From Dehalococcoidia bacterium UBA5748 (GTDB taxonomy: Bacteria; Chloroflexota; Dehalococcoidia; Dehalococcoidales; UBA5627): DNA of 30,322 nucleotides. The notes under the pieces were generated by a model. It saw only the letters and a program-made list of their open reading frames with translations, searched no databases and had not been told where the DNA came from. Both the position numbers and the translations under genes were made by a program. Every line of letters starts with the position of its first letter. Positions within the stretch are counted from its first letter, which is position 1. The stretch is from the NCBI GenBank assembly GCA_002419135.1, contig DIFM01000024.1, positions 1 to 30,322 of the forward strand. The letters are read 5' to 3'. Positions 16,718 to 24,237 of this stretch are shown here, one piece after another.

Positions 16718-17539
16718 ATGAAAAAATTATTACTGGCAATACTGATATCTTTTTCGCTGCTTGCAACCTCCTGCGGATACTTATTTGTACCCGGGGAGGG
16801 CTACATCTACTCGGATAGCGGAGCCGTCATTGTCGGCGGCGATGACCAACCTATCCGGCTGATTAACAGCGAGGAAGCCGATAATCCCTCATTTGATGAA
16901 CTTGTAGCCTTTATATATGCAGATGACACAAATATGATGCCCTATATAAAAGGCGGTCCGGAAGCGTTCGTGTGCAGTGATTTCGCCGAAAGGCTGCACA
17001 ATAATGCCGAAGCAGTCGGCATAAAAGCCGGCTGGGTAAGCATCGATTATGCAGACGACAGCATCGGGCATGCCGTAAATGTGTTTGAAACTACAGATAT
17101 GGGTCTGGTTTTTATCGACTGCACCGGCGAACTGTTAAAGACCTGGGACGGCGAGGACTATTTTTATGATAGTGATATAGACCATTTTAACGACCTGAAT
17201 AAATGGGATACCGTTGCTTATTTTTTGATCGGAGAGATCTACGGACGTATCGCCATAGATGAAACGGAATCGCTGGAATACGGGTATTTTGAGGACTATA
17301 TCGAAAACTGGGAATCATATAGAACACTGCTTGCGGATTATAATGATGAGGTAAAGCGTTATAACAACGCCGCGGACGGAAAAACATTCATTATCGGCTC
17401 GGAAGAATATGAATATATGAAAGCGTGGCAAGCCGAACTGATTCAAATGAAGCAAGCACGGGATGAGATGGAAAGACAACTCGGAGATTATTATTATCTC
17501 CCGTCAGGCATTGTATCGGATTACACCATATACTGGTAA
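16718..17539 (+). CDS. Transglutaminase-like cysteine-protease-fold lipoprotein
   Basis: A 273-residue secreted protein. The N-terminus MKKLLLAILISFSLLATSC is a lipoprotein signal with modified Cys19, so the product should be anchored on the outer face of the membrane. The following domain has the order and spacing of a transglutaminase/papain-like triad: Cys86 (AFVCSDFAERLHNNAEAVGIKAG), His118 (GHAVNVFE) and Asp134 (VFIDCTG). The C-terminal third is a charged, tyrosine-rich helical region. The likely activity is peptide or protein cleavage or cross-linking outside the cell; the substrate is unknown. The ATG has an AGGGA close upstream. It lies 98 bp after the membrane-protein gene and may have its own promoter. 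Confidence 0.75.
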   Translation: MKKLLLAILISFSLLATSCGYLFVPGEGYIYSDSGAVIVGGDDQPIRLINSEEADNPSFDELVAFIYADDTNMMPYIKGGPEAFVCSDFAERLHNNAEAVGIKAGWVSIDYADDSIGHAVNVFETTDMGLVFIDCTGELLKTWDGEDYFYDSDIDHFNDLNKWDTVAYFLIGEIYGRIAIDETESLEYGYFEDYIENWESYRTLLADYNDEVKRYNNAADGKTFIIGSEEYEYMKAWQAELIQMKQARDEMERQLGDYYYLPSGIVSDYTIYW

Positions 17540-17576
17540 TTTATTCTCGCCTTTAAAACCCATATCCATCTCAAAC

Positions 17577-17607
17577 TTGGCATTACCCTCCTTATTAGTA
17601 ATATAAT
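17577..17607 (+). promoter_or_regulatory. Promoter of the micropeptide-HAS-herA operon
   Basis: TTGGCA (17577-17582) and TATAAT (17602-17607) are separated by 19 bp. The -10 is perfect and the spacing is long. Transcription would begin near 17614, 36 nt before the micropeptide ATG. Confidence 0.5.
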
Positions 17608-17649
17608 ATATGCAATCGAGTCTATTCATCGGATAAAGGAGAATAGCAT

Positions 17650-17742
17650 ATGCCTATCTGGTTTCCCATCGCAATTGTTGTCGAAATACTGTGGTTTTTG
17701 TTAGAAAGCAAATGGATAACTATCAGGCTTCCAATGAAATAA
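17650..17742 (+). CDS. 30-residue membrane micropeptide
   Basis: A short gene of 30 codons plus TAA. It starts MPIWFPIAIVVEILWFL, a single hydrophobic segment of about 15-17 residues, and ends with a basic tail (KWITIRLPMK). An AAAGGAG lies 8 nt before its ATG, a consensus ribosome-binding site better than those of many neighbours. A TATAAT promoter box is about 45 bp upstream. It ends 17 bp before the HAS-barrel gene, so it heads that operon. I recognise no family. It could be a regulatory membrane peptide, a toxin-like peptide or a translational leader for the next gene. Translation is inferred only from the ribosome-binding site and position. Confidence 0.55.
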   Translation: MPIWFPIAIVVEILWFLLESKWITIRLPMK

Positions 17743-17759
17743 TATTGAAGGAATGTGCC

Positions 17760-18359
17760 GTGAATACAGAAGAGATAGTGAGAATCGGAGAAGTAATTGA
17801 ATCGGCTACATCACATTTTACGGCTCAGTGTTATGAGCTCGACAGCTTCCCCCCTCTGGGCGCGCTGGTAAAGACTCAAAACTCTAACCGGCAAATCTAC
17901 GGCATCGTGTTCAATGCTACCACCGAAGGAATCGACCCGGGCAGAAAACCGCTGGCGAGAGGTAAAGACGCAAGCAGTGAGAAAACCCTCTATGAAGCCA
18001 ACCCGCAGATTGCAAAGCTTTTAAAGAGCCAGTTCGAAGCGCTGGTGGTAGGATACAAAGAGGATGACAGGGTATTTCACTATTTACCCCCCCAACCCGC
18101 CCCCATCCACAGTTTCGCATATCTCTGCCCTGCTCAAGATGTTACAGAGTTCAGCCGTTCTTTTGAATTCCTAAACACCATATTAAACAGCTCCGTCAGC
18201 CTGCCGCATGAAGAGCTGATTGCCGCTACTTTGCGCCGTATGAGCATTGTACAGGAGGATAAACACGCCTTCCTGATAACAGCCGGCAAACACCTTGCCA
18301 CAACTTTAAGCGGTGATTTCAAGCGTCTCAGGACAATCCTGGAAAGGATAAGAGAATGA
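17760..18359 (+). CDS. HAS-barrel domain protein, HerA partner
   Basis: A 199-residue protein starting with IVRIGEVIESATSHFTAQCYELDSFPPLGALVKT, which resembles the HAS-barrel (the beta-barrel shared by HerA and ATP synthase). A helical C-terminal half follows (SFEFLNTILNSSVSLPHEELIAATLRRM). Stand-alone HAS-barrel proteins next to HerA are known in some bacteria, where they are presumed accessory subunits. The frame is open to 17691, but GTG 17760 has AAGGA 7 nt upstream and is the preferred start. The stop overlaps the herA start in an ATGA, so both are translated together. An IYGIVFNATTEGIDPGRKP loop is the most polar conserved-looking segment. Function beyond HerA association is an inference. 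Confidence 0.7.
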   Translation: MNTEEIVRIGEVIESATSHFTAQCYELDSFPPLGALVKTQNSNRQIYGIVFNATTEGIDPGRKPLARGKDASSEKTLYEANPQIAKLLKSQFEALVVGYKEDDRVFHYLPPQPAPIHSFAYLCPAQDVTEFSRSFEFLNTILNSSVSLPHEELIAATLRRMSIVQEDKHAFLITAGKHLATTLSGDFKRLRTILERIRE

Positions 18360-19966
18360 GCATAGAAGATAACAGAATGGGAATTGTCGTCTCCGGTTCC
18401 TCCAACAAAGGCGTTGAAGTACGGCTTGATGCCAATACCTCGGTGGAAGATATGGTAGTCGGACGTTATGTAACCATAGAAGGACAGAAACGCCGCTTTT
18501 TCGGTATGATAACGGAGGTATTGCTGGGGGTAACCGATTTAAATCTGACGCAAACTCCTCCCGATACAAAAGACCCGTTTATAGCCGAAGTGCTGTCGGG
18601 AACCAGCACCTTCGGCACATTACAGATAATGCCCTACCTGACCATCGGCGGAGATATTGAAAGCGTGGTGGAAGGACCGCAACCGGTTAAGACCGTACCC
18701 AGCCACTATTCGACAGTTAAGCTGGCAGAAGACCGTGATATAGAGCTTGTTTTCGGGAAAGAGGATAAGGAGCGATTCTGGATAGGCAATCCGCTCGATA
18801 TGGAAACCAAGCTCTGCATCAACCTGCCCGAGCTGGTAAAACGCTCCAACGGCATCTTCGGTAAAAGCGGCACCGGCAAGACATTTCTGACACGTATGCT
18901 GCTCATCGGCATGCTGCAAAAAAGCGCCTGCGTAAACCTTGTTTTCGATATGCACAGCGAATACGGCTGGGCGGGTACCAGTGAAAAGGGGCGCAGCGTC
19001 AAGGCGTTAAAACAGTTGTTCCCTTCCAAAGTGGCTGTTTTCACTTTAGATGAAGAAAACTCGCGCAATCGCGGCGTCAGTACCGATTATGTTGTTAAAA
19101 TCGGCTATAACGAAATCGAGCCTGAGGATATGTCGCTTTTGCGCCAGACCTTGAATCTGACCGACCCGGCTGTGGAAGCCGTTTACCAGATGAGACGCAA
19201 GTTCGGCAACGAATGGTTTGTAAAAACGACGGAGTTGGCGGATTCGGAAGATACGAAAGAATTGCTAAGTTCTATGAACATCCATGAGAGCACCTTCCAA
19301 AACCTGCAAAGAGGCCTTAACGCCATTAAAAGACTGCCCTTCATACAAAAGCATACCGAAAAGAAAGCGGTCAACCATACTATTGAATACCTCAACCGCG
19401 GCATGAATGTCGTTTTGGAGTTCGGGCGCTATACGGATATCACCGCCTACATACTGGTTGCCAATTTATTGACAAGGCGTATCTATTCCCAGTATCGTGA
19501 TAAGACCGAAAAGGCGATGAGCGGCGCCGGCGAACCCCCTGTTCCGTTGGTAATCACTATCGAGGAAGCCCATAAGTTTTTAAATCACGATATTGCCGAA
19601 AAGACTATTTTCGGAACCATTGCCCGCGAGATGCGCAAGTATAACGTAACCCTGCTGGTTATAGACCAGCGCCCCAGCGGAATAGATGAAGAAATTATGT
19701 CGCAGATGGGCACAAAAATTACATGCCTTCTGGATAACGAACGCGATATGGACAGCGTTTTATCGGGGGTATCAGGAAAAAGCGAATTGAAAGCGGTACT
19801 GGCAAAGCTTTCCGCCAAACAGCAGGCTCTGATTTTCGGGCACGCCGTTCCTATGCCGGTGGCTTTCCAGCCGCGCGAATACGGCAGCGCAGAATCATAC
19901 AAGGGCTTTTCGGATACGGTAAACGATACCGAACAGGCTCAAAAAGATATCGAAGACCTCTGGTAA
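18356..19966 (+). CDS. herA: HerA-type hexameric DNA translocase ATPase
   Basis: HerA is a FtsK/VirB4-related ring ATPase that pumps DNA and activates the NurA nuclease. The 536-residue protein has an N-terminal HAS-barrel (about 1-120), Walker A GKSGTGKT (169-176), Walker B LVITIEEAH (398-406) and the downstream sensor/arginine-finger region VIDQRPSGI (435-443), all intact. The sequence near the C-terminus (KQQALIFGHAVPMPVAFQP) matches the family's closing strap. The ATG overlaps the HAS-barrel stop by 4 bp. A patatin-like phospholipase gene follows after 17 bp. With nurA upstream, a DNA-end processing role is the simplest reading. HerA proteins also occur in anti-phage systems. Confidence 0.9.
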   Translation: MSIEDNRMGIVVSGSSNKGVEVRLDANTSVEDMVVGRYVTIEGQKRRFFGMITEVLLGVTDLNLTQTPPDTKDPFIAEVLSGTSTFGTLQIMPYLTIGGDIESVVEGPQPVKTVPSHYSTVKLAEDRDIELVFGKEDKERFWIGNPLDMETKLCINLPELVKRSNGIFGKSGTGKTFLTRMLLIGMLQKSACVNLVFDMHSEYGWAGTSEKGRSVKALKQLFPSKVAVFTLDEENSRNRGVSTDYVVKIGYNEIEPEDMSLLRQTLNLTDPAVEAVYQMRRKFGNEWFVKTTELADSEDTKELLSSMNIHESTFQNLQRGLNAIKRLPFIQKHTEKKAVNHTIEYLNRGMNVVLEFGRYTDITAYILVANLLTRRIYSQYRDKTEKAMSGAGEPPVPLVITIEEAHKFLNHDIAEKTIFGTIAREMRKYNVTLLVIDQRPSGIDEEIMSQMGTKITCLLDNERDMDSVLSGVSGKSELKAVLAKLSAKQQALIFGHAVPMPVAFQPREYGSAESYKGFSDTVNDTEQAQKDIEDLW

Positions 19967-19983
19967 ATAAGGATTTTAGTTTT

Positions 19984-20817
19984 ATGGGTAGGAAAAAAGT
20001 TGGCATTGCTCTGGGCGGCGGGGCGGCGCGGGGACTGGCTCACATCGGGGTACTGGAAGTACTCGAGAAAGAACGAATCCCCATCGATATGATTGCCGGC
20101 ACCAGCGCCGGCGCCATAGTGGGTGCCCTGTTTGCCGAAGGAATGAGTGCCGCCAAAATCAAAAAAGAATTACTCGGGATGGAGCTTACGAAAAAAAGCT
20201 GGCAAATGGTCGATATTTCATTGCCTAAAACCGGTTTCATCAGCGGTAAAAAATTAATTGAACTGCTAAAAAATTATATCGGCGATATCGATTTCTCTGA
20301 CCTTAAGATACCCTTTGCCTGTACTTCTACAGATATAATGACAGGTGAAGAGGTCATCATCGATAAGGGTTCGGTACTGGAAGCAGTTCGCGCCAGTATA
20401 GCGGTTCCAGTAATATTTGCCGCTTCTCAATACAAGGGGCGCTTTCTGGTGGACGGAGGGCTGGTAGACCAGATTCCCGTAGGTATCATTAAAGATATGA
20501 ATGCCGATATTACCATCGCTGTTAATGTAACCCCGCGCATCAGAAAAATAAAAAAGCGCACGTATATAGAACAGGCCGCTCCCTACAACCCTCCGATAGA
20601 AAAAGAACCGAATATGTATACTATAATGATGAACTATATGAGCATAATGAACTCACGTGCCGCCGACGCCAGCTTAAAAAAAGCGGATGTAGTAATCGAG
20701 CCGCGCCTGGCAGATATCAGTTTCACCGATTTCAAGAAAGCCGAGCAGTGTATATTAGAAGGTGAATTTGCCGCAATCGATGCCCTGCTTGATATAAAAA
20801 AGCTGCTGGCTGACTAG
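19984..20817 (+). CDS. Patatin-like phospholipase (RssA-type)
   Basis: A 277-residue serine hydrolase expected to cleave acyl esters of membrane lipids. All patatin landmarks are present: the oxyanion-hole glycine loop GGGAARGLAHIG near the N-terminus, the nucleophile elbow GTSAG (about residues 39-43) and the catalytic Asp in VDGGLVDQIP. There is no signal peptide. An AAGGA site precedes the ATG, and the 17-bp gap to herA suggests one transcript. Stand-alone bacterial patatins of this size are often of unknown role; others act as membrane-killing effectors in defence systems. Nothing in this sequence decides between these. Confidence 0.9.
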   Translation: MGRKKVGIALGGGAARGLAHIGVLEVLEKERIPIDMIAGTSAGAIVGALFAEGMSAAKIKKELLGMELTKKSWQMVDISLPKTGFISGKKLIELLKNYIGDIDFSDLKIPFACTSTDIMTGEEVIIDKGSVLEAVRASIAVPVIFAASQYKGRFLVDGGLVDQIPVGIIKDMNADITIAVNVTPRIRKIKKRTYIEQAAPYNPPIEKEPNMYTIMMNYMSIMNSRAADASLKKADVVIEPRLADISFTDFKKAEQCILEGEFAAIDALLDIKKLLAD

Positions 20818-20842
20818 AAGCCGATATACAAACCTCCTCAAA

Positions 20843-20872
20843 TTGCTAAAAAGCCATCTTCATTGATATAAT
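20843..20872 (+). promoter_or_regulatory. Promoter of tRNA-Ala
   Basis: TTGCTA (20843-20848), an 18-bp spacer and TATAAT (20867-20872) stand 23 bp before the tRNA gene. Confidence 0.6.
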
Positions 20873-20895
20873 ACTATATTATCAATCTCCGGCAT

Positions 20896-20971
20896 GGGCC
20901 CGTAGTTCAGTTGGGAGAACGCCTGATTTGCATTCAGGAGGTAAGGGGTTCGAACCCCCTCGGGTCCACCA
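20896..20971 (+). tRNA. tRNA-Ala (anticodon UGC)
   Basis: A complete 76-nt cloverleaf. The 7-bp acceptor stem GGGCCCG/CGGGTCC contains the G3-U70 wobble that identifies alanine tRNAs. The anticodon stem CCTGA/TCAGG encloses loop TTTGCAT with anticodon TGC. The T arm AGGGG-TTCGAAC-CCCCT is perfect. Discriminator A73 is followed by an encoded CCA. No terminator is apparent behind it. Confidence 0.97.
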
Positions 20972-21114
20972 AAAAAATAATACGAATCGGTTGTATCGTT
21001 CAGCATCGTCTTAAATCTGTCATGGTATGAAATAATCCGGTAAATCGTTTTTATACTTTTTAGACTATGTAATGCGCTAATTTATCATATTTCACGGCTA
21101 AAACCGCTAACTTT

Positions 21115-21144
21115 TTGACAACTTGCGCCTTTTTCCAGTAAAAT
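21115..21144 (+). promoter_or_regulatory. Consensus-like promoter in the gene-free region
   Basis: A perfect TTGACA (21115-21120), an 18-bp spacer and TAAAAT (21139-21144) predict a transcript starting near 21151. Confidence 0.6.
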
Positions 21145-21150
21145 ATATCA

Positions 21151-21480
21151 ATACTTAAAGCTTTACTGCCTTAATTAATTACAAGCTTCCCCCTGTTATT
21201 GACACTGATATTGGCTTACTTTTATTACTCCGGTAGTCTTTATCCAGAGATGTAATTCTCCTCATGCGGAAAAACGGCAAGAGCGTTTTGGTATTATTTT
21301 TTATAATGGAATATTAAAGTACAATTCTATATAACGATAAAAGTCACAGACAGCCTGTCAGCTTAAGCCTTATTATATAATTGTATATTTAAACAGGATT
21401 TACAGTTTTTGCAAAGACTCCGGAGCGATAAGCATTATACCTGTTCGCAGAATTGGATATTTTGCTTATCGCCCCTTTTT
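21151..21480 (+). ncRNA. Candidate structured RNA or 5' leader
   Basis: From the predicted start near 21151 to the terminator at 21480 there is no gene, but there is long-range structure. CTCCGGTAGTCTTT (21228-21241) is complementary to AAAGACTCCGGAG (21413-21425) over 13 pairs with one bulged base, closing a domain of about 170 nt. A second possible promoter (TTGACA 21199-21204, TATTAC 21223-21228) lies just before this arm. The right arm touches the terminator's first base, so the two structures could interact. I recognise no tmRNA, RNase P, SRP, 6S or named riboswitch signature. It is either an independent small RNA or the regulated leader of the DUF998 gene. Confidence 0.45.
21425..21480 (+). 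terminator. Intrinsic terminator with a long loop
   Basis: GCGATAAGCA (21425-21434) pairs perfectly over 10 bp with TGCTTATCGC (21463-21472). The loop is 28 nt and CCCCTTTTT follows. It lies 47 bp before the DUF998 start, so it either ends the candidate RNA or attenuates the next gene. Confidence 0.7.
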
Positions 21481-21527
21481 ATAAAAATGGCATAAAATCT
21501 TAACCGAGACAGAGGAAAATTAATATA

Positions 21528-22232
21528 TTGAATAAGCCTGATAACAAAACCGAAGTAAAACAAAAATCAAATATATGGAATAAAATAAAACACTGCCGGA
21601 TTCTGAGCCTTGCCGGGATTATCGGACCATTCGCATTCCTGGCTATACTTTTAGCGCTGGATATAATTCAATGGCAATCTTTGCCCGTTTTATCTAGGGT
21701 TAGCGACCTGGTGCACGGCGAAATGGGCTGGCTGCAAACTGCATCCTTTGTTTTAATCGGTGTATGCCTTATTATCTTCGTTATGAAACTATACTCATTA
21801 ACCCACAGGAAAATCAGTTCATTGACCGGTTCGTCTTTCTTCGGAATCACCAGCTTCGGTTTTGTGGCGTTAGCAGCTTTTCCCTCACAAATCGAGAGCA
21901 TAGGATTGAGCATAGAAGGGTTGATTCATAATTCAATTGCCGGCATAATCAGCGCGTCTTTTATCATAGGCTGTATTGCTTTTGCCCACCACTTCAGAAA
22001 AGACCCCCACTGGAGACCCTACTGGATTTACACGGTTTTAACCGTTATACTGTGCCTCACTTTCGCCGTTTCGTGGGGGGTTGCCCCCGAATCCCACCTG
22101 CAGGCTATCAGCGAAAGACTGCTGTTAATTAGCGGGTTCATATGGATGCTGGTTATATCCATCAAACTGATAAGGTCTCACAAGACACATCAGCCAGTTC
22201 CGGTACGCGTGGAAGAAAACGATAATTACTGA
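21528..22232 (+). CDS. DUF998-family membrane protein
   Basis: A 234-residue membrane protein that resembles the DUF998 family, whose function is not established. The N-terminus is a hydrophilic, lysine-rich stretch of about 25 residues. Six hydrophobic segments follow. Family-like features are LAGIIGPFAFLAILLALDIIQ in the first helix, LSRVSDLVHGEMGWLQTASFVLIGVCLIIFVMKLY around the second, and a glycine-rich central helix. The start is TTG at 21528 with an AGAGG 12 nt upstream, a longer than usual spacing; the N-terminal assignment is therefore moderate. A TAAAAT (21493-21498) could be its own -10 box. It ends 29 bp from the convergent antiporter. Confidence 0.7.
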   Translation: MNKPDNKTEVKQKSNIWNKIKHCRILSLAGIIGPFAFLAILLALDIIQWQSLPVLSRVSDLVHGEMGWLQTASFVLIGVCLIIFVMKLYSLTHRKISSLTGSSFFGITSFGFVALAAFPSQIESIGLSIEGLIHNSIAGIISASFIIGCIAFAHHFRKDPHWRPYWIYTVLTVILCLTFAVSWGVAPESHLQAISERLLLISGFIWMLVISIKLIRSHKTHQPVPVRVEENDNY

Positions 22233-22261
22233 TATAAGTTAAATGAGAATTGATTTTTATT

Positions 22262-24052
22262 CTATTCAGTTTTATTGGCGACTAAAACAACCAACTCGGT
22301 TCCACTTTTAAATTCAAGCTTATTGTCGGTTGTTATTACGGTTACGCCTCCGTTGGGACCAACAGCAAACAAAGGCAAACTGTCTTTTCCGAATTTGTCC
22401 GTAAATTTTCTCCGCTCGATATCTTCGTCAAGGGTTACCAGCTTTACCTTACCATTATCATAAAGCTCTGCTATTCTGTCATGCGTTGCAGCGGTATCGA
22501 AAAGCAACCTTCCGGGTAAGTGCTGTGATTGTTTCCGGTCTTTTGATGCAGTGTTCGGTGTGGGTAGAATAAAAACTCCTGCGCGCCCGAAAGACTTGCT
22601 CAATCTTAAAGCGACCAGTATATTATAGTTATCATCGGCAGTCATAGCCGTAAAATAACCGAATTCACTAAAATCCGTATCATCCAGAAAACTTCCTGCC
22701 AGAGCATCTGCATAAACTGCATTTAAACCCTTACGCTTTGCATAGGCAATGTTGGCTTTATTCCCATCTATAATAAGACATTTAATACCTTTCTCCGACA
22801 GCAAGGCAGCGATATCCCGAATCCAGATTTGCCCGCCCAGAAAGACCACACCCTGCGGATTCATCCGGCTAATTTTCAGACCTTTTATGAGCAATGGAGC
22901 AATAATGCTGGAAGCCAGAATAGTACCGAAGATAACGGCAAAAGTAACCGGCGCCAACAGTTCACCGCCACCATAGCCGTCAGCCATTAAACGGAATGCG
23001 AATACCGAGGCAACAGAAGCGGAAACTATCCCCCTGGGTGCGATTGATGACAGAAGTAATTTTTCTTTAATATTGAGTTTTGAATTACGCGCTGAGGTAA
23101 AGACTGCCAATGGTCTGGCTATCACAATCAGTATCACGACAAATAAAGCCAGCTGCCAGGCTATCCCGGAAAAAGCCGCTAAATCCAAGCCGGCAGAAAG
23201 AATAATGAACAAAAATGAAACCAGTAATATTGTCAGGTTCTCTTTAAATTCAAAAATATGGCTGATATCGGCTTTACACTGATTAGCCATCATAGCGCCC
23301 ATTACAATTGCGGAAACCAGCCCGGCATTAATCTGAATAATCTCCGCAACCAAGAAGACAACCGCCAGAATGCCTAACGTGGCGGCAATATGTAAATGGT
23401 CGGGTAATATATGACGTCGCAATAACTGCATCATAACCCATGCACCAAACGCACCCAAAGCGCCCCCGAACACTATGGATTTGAAAAGAATGCCTGCCGT
23501 TTGAAGTGCCGCCCCACCCGTAGAATTGCCCGTCAGAATAATTTCGAGCACTATAAGAGCTAAAATAGCACCGATAGGGTCAATTAAAATCCCTTCCCAT
23601 TTCAATACCGCAGATACATTCTGTCCGGGACGCAGGTAACGCAACAGCGGCATAATAACAGTCGGTCCGCTGATTACCAATATCGCTCCCAGTAATACGG
23701 CAAGATGGGTATCCATATCCAGAATGAATATGGCGCCTAGAGTGGCAACTATCCATGTTATCAGTACACCACCGGTTATAAGACGCAACACCACCGGAGT
23801 GGTATGTTTGATATCGCTGATTTTTAGATTAAGACCGCCCTCGAACAGTATCACCGCAACTGAAAGCGATACCACCGGTTCCATTAACTCACCCAGCAAA
23901 GCATGGGGGTCGAATAACCCGAATACCGGTCCTGCCAATATACCGGCAATTATCAATATCAAAATCGATGGCAACCTGGTAAACCAGGCTATTAACTGAG
24001 ATAATATGGCAAGACCGATAATAGCAACTATACTGATAATGATAGTGTCCAT
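22262..24052 (-). CDS. CPA-type Na+(K+)/H+ antiporter with RCK (TrkA-N) domain
   Basis: A 596-residue secondary transporter expected to exchange Na+ or K+ for H+ at the membrane. About 12 helices fill residues 1-395. ILFEGGLNLKISDI (helix 3 region), VISGPTVIMPLLRYL and KWEGILIDPIGAILALIVLE, with the conserved acidic residues of helix 5, are typical of the CPA1/NhaP group. From about residue 405 a Rossmann-like TrkA-N/RCK domain follows (GVVFLGGQIWIRDIAALLSEKGIKCLIIDGN), and then a small TrkA-C-like end. The nucleotide loop reads GGQIWI rather than GxGxxG, a variant seen in this antiporter subgroup as far as I recall. The ATG has only a weak G-rich site upstream. Confidence 0.88.
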   Translation of the reverse strand: MDTIIISIVAIIGLAILSQLIAWFTRLPSILILIIAGILAGPVFGLFDPHALLGELMEPVVSLSVAVILFEGGLNLKISDIKHTTPVVLRLITGGVLITWIVATLGAIFILDMDTHLAVLLGAILVISGPTVIMPLLRYLRPGQNVSAVLKWEGILIDPIGAILALIVLEIILTGNSTGGAALQTAGILFKSIVFGGALGAFGAWVMMQLLRRHILPDHLHIAATLGILAVVFLVAEIIQINAGLVSAIVMGAMMANQCKADISHIFEFKENLTILLVSFLFIILSAGLDLAAFSGIAWQLALFVVILIVIARPLAVFTSARNSKLNIKEKLLLSSIAPRGIVSASVASVFAFRLMADGYGGGELLAPVTFAVIFGTILASSIIAPLLIKGLKISRMNPQGVVFLGGQIWIRDIAALLSEKGIKCLIIDGNKANIAYAKRKGLNAVYADALAGSFLDDTDFSEFGYFTAMTADDNYNILVALRLSKSFGRAGVFILPTPNTASKDRKQSQHLPGRLLFDTAATHDRIAELYDNGKVKLVTLDEDIERRKFTDKFGKDSLPLFAVGPNGGVTVITTDNKLEFKSGTELVVLVANKTE

Positions 24053-24200
24053 CTGATAAAAAACCCCGTATAAACAACAATATAAAACCGTTAGCCCATA
24101 TTAGTATTATTTTCTGTTATTTACAATGTATTAACCGGCGATTCATTAAAAATATTTCAAGTATTATCTCAAAAATATCGCTAATTTTTCAATTTATAAC

Positions 24201-24231
24201 TTAACTATTACGTAACGTCATAGTTTATTAT
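24201..24231 (+). promoter_or_regulatory. MerR-type promoter and operator
   Basis: TTAACT (24201-24206) and TATTAT (24226-24231) are 19 bp apart, the overlong spacing typical of MerR-controlled promoters. Between them 24205-24223 is a 19-bp dyad, CTATNACGTNACGTNATAG, with every paired position matching except one pair and the centre base. The ATG lies only 6 nt after the -10, and no Shine-Dalgarno is seen, which suggests a leaderless mRNA. Confidence 0.7.
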
Positions 24232-24237
24232 TGATAT

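Larger units (their letters stand above)
20972..21527 (+). other. 556-bp gene-free AT-rich region
   Basis: No supported protein gene is seen. The region contains two promoter-like pairs, a long-range inverted repeat and an intrinsic terminator, described separately. It is visibly richer in A and T than the genes around it. Confidence 0.7.

Noticed and set aside
17691..17759. Longer N-terminus for the HAS-barrel protein
   Set aside because: It overlaps the micropeptide gene in another frame, lacks a ribosome-binding site, and GTG 17760 has a well-placed AAGGA.
21264..21317. 17-codon frame with a basic start and hydrophobic middle
   Set aside because: No Shine-Dalgarno precedes it, and it lies within the candidate structured RNA. 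Too little to support a gene, though a type I toxin-like peptide was considered.
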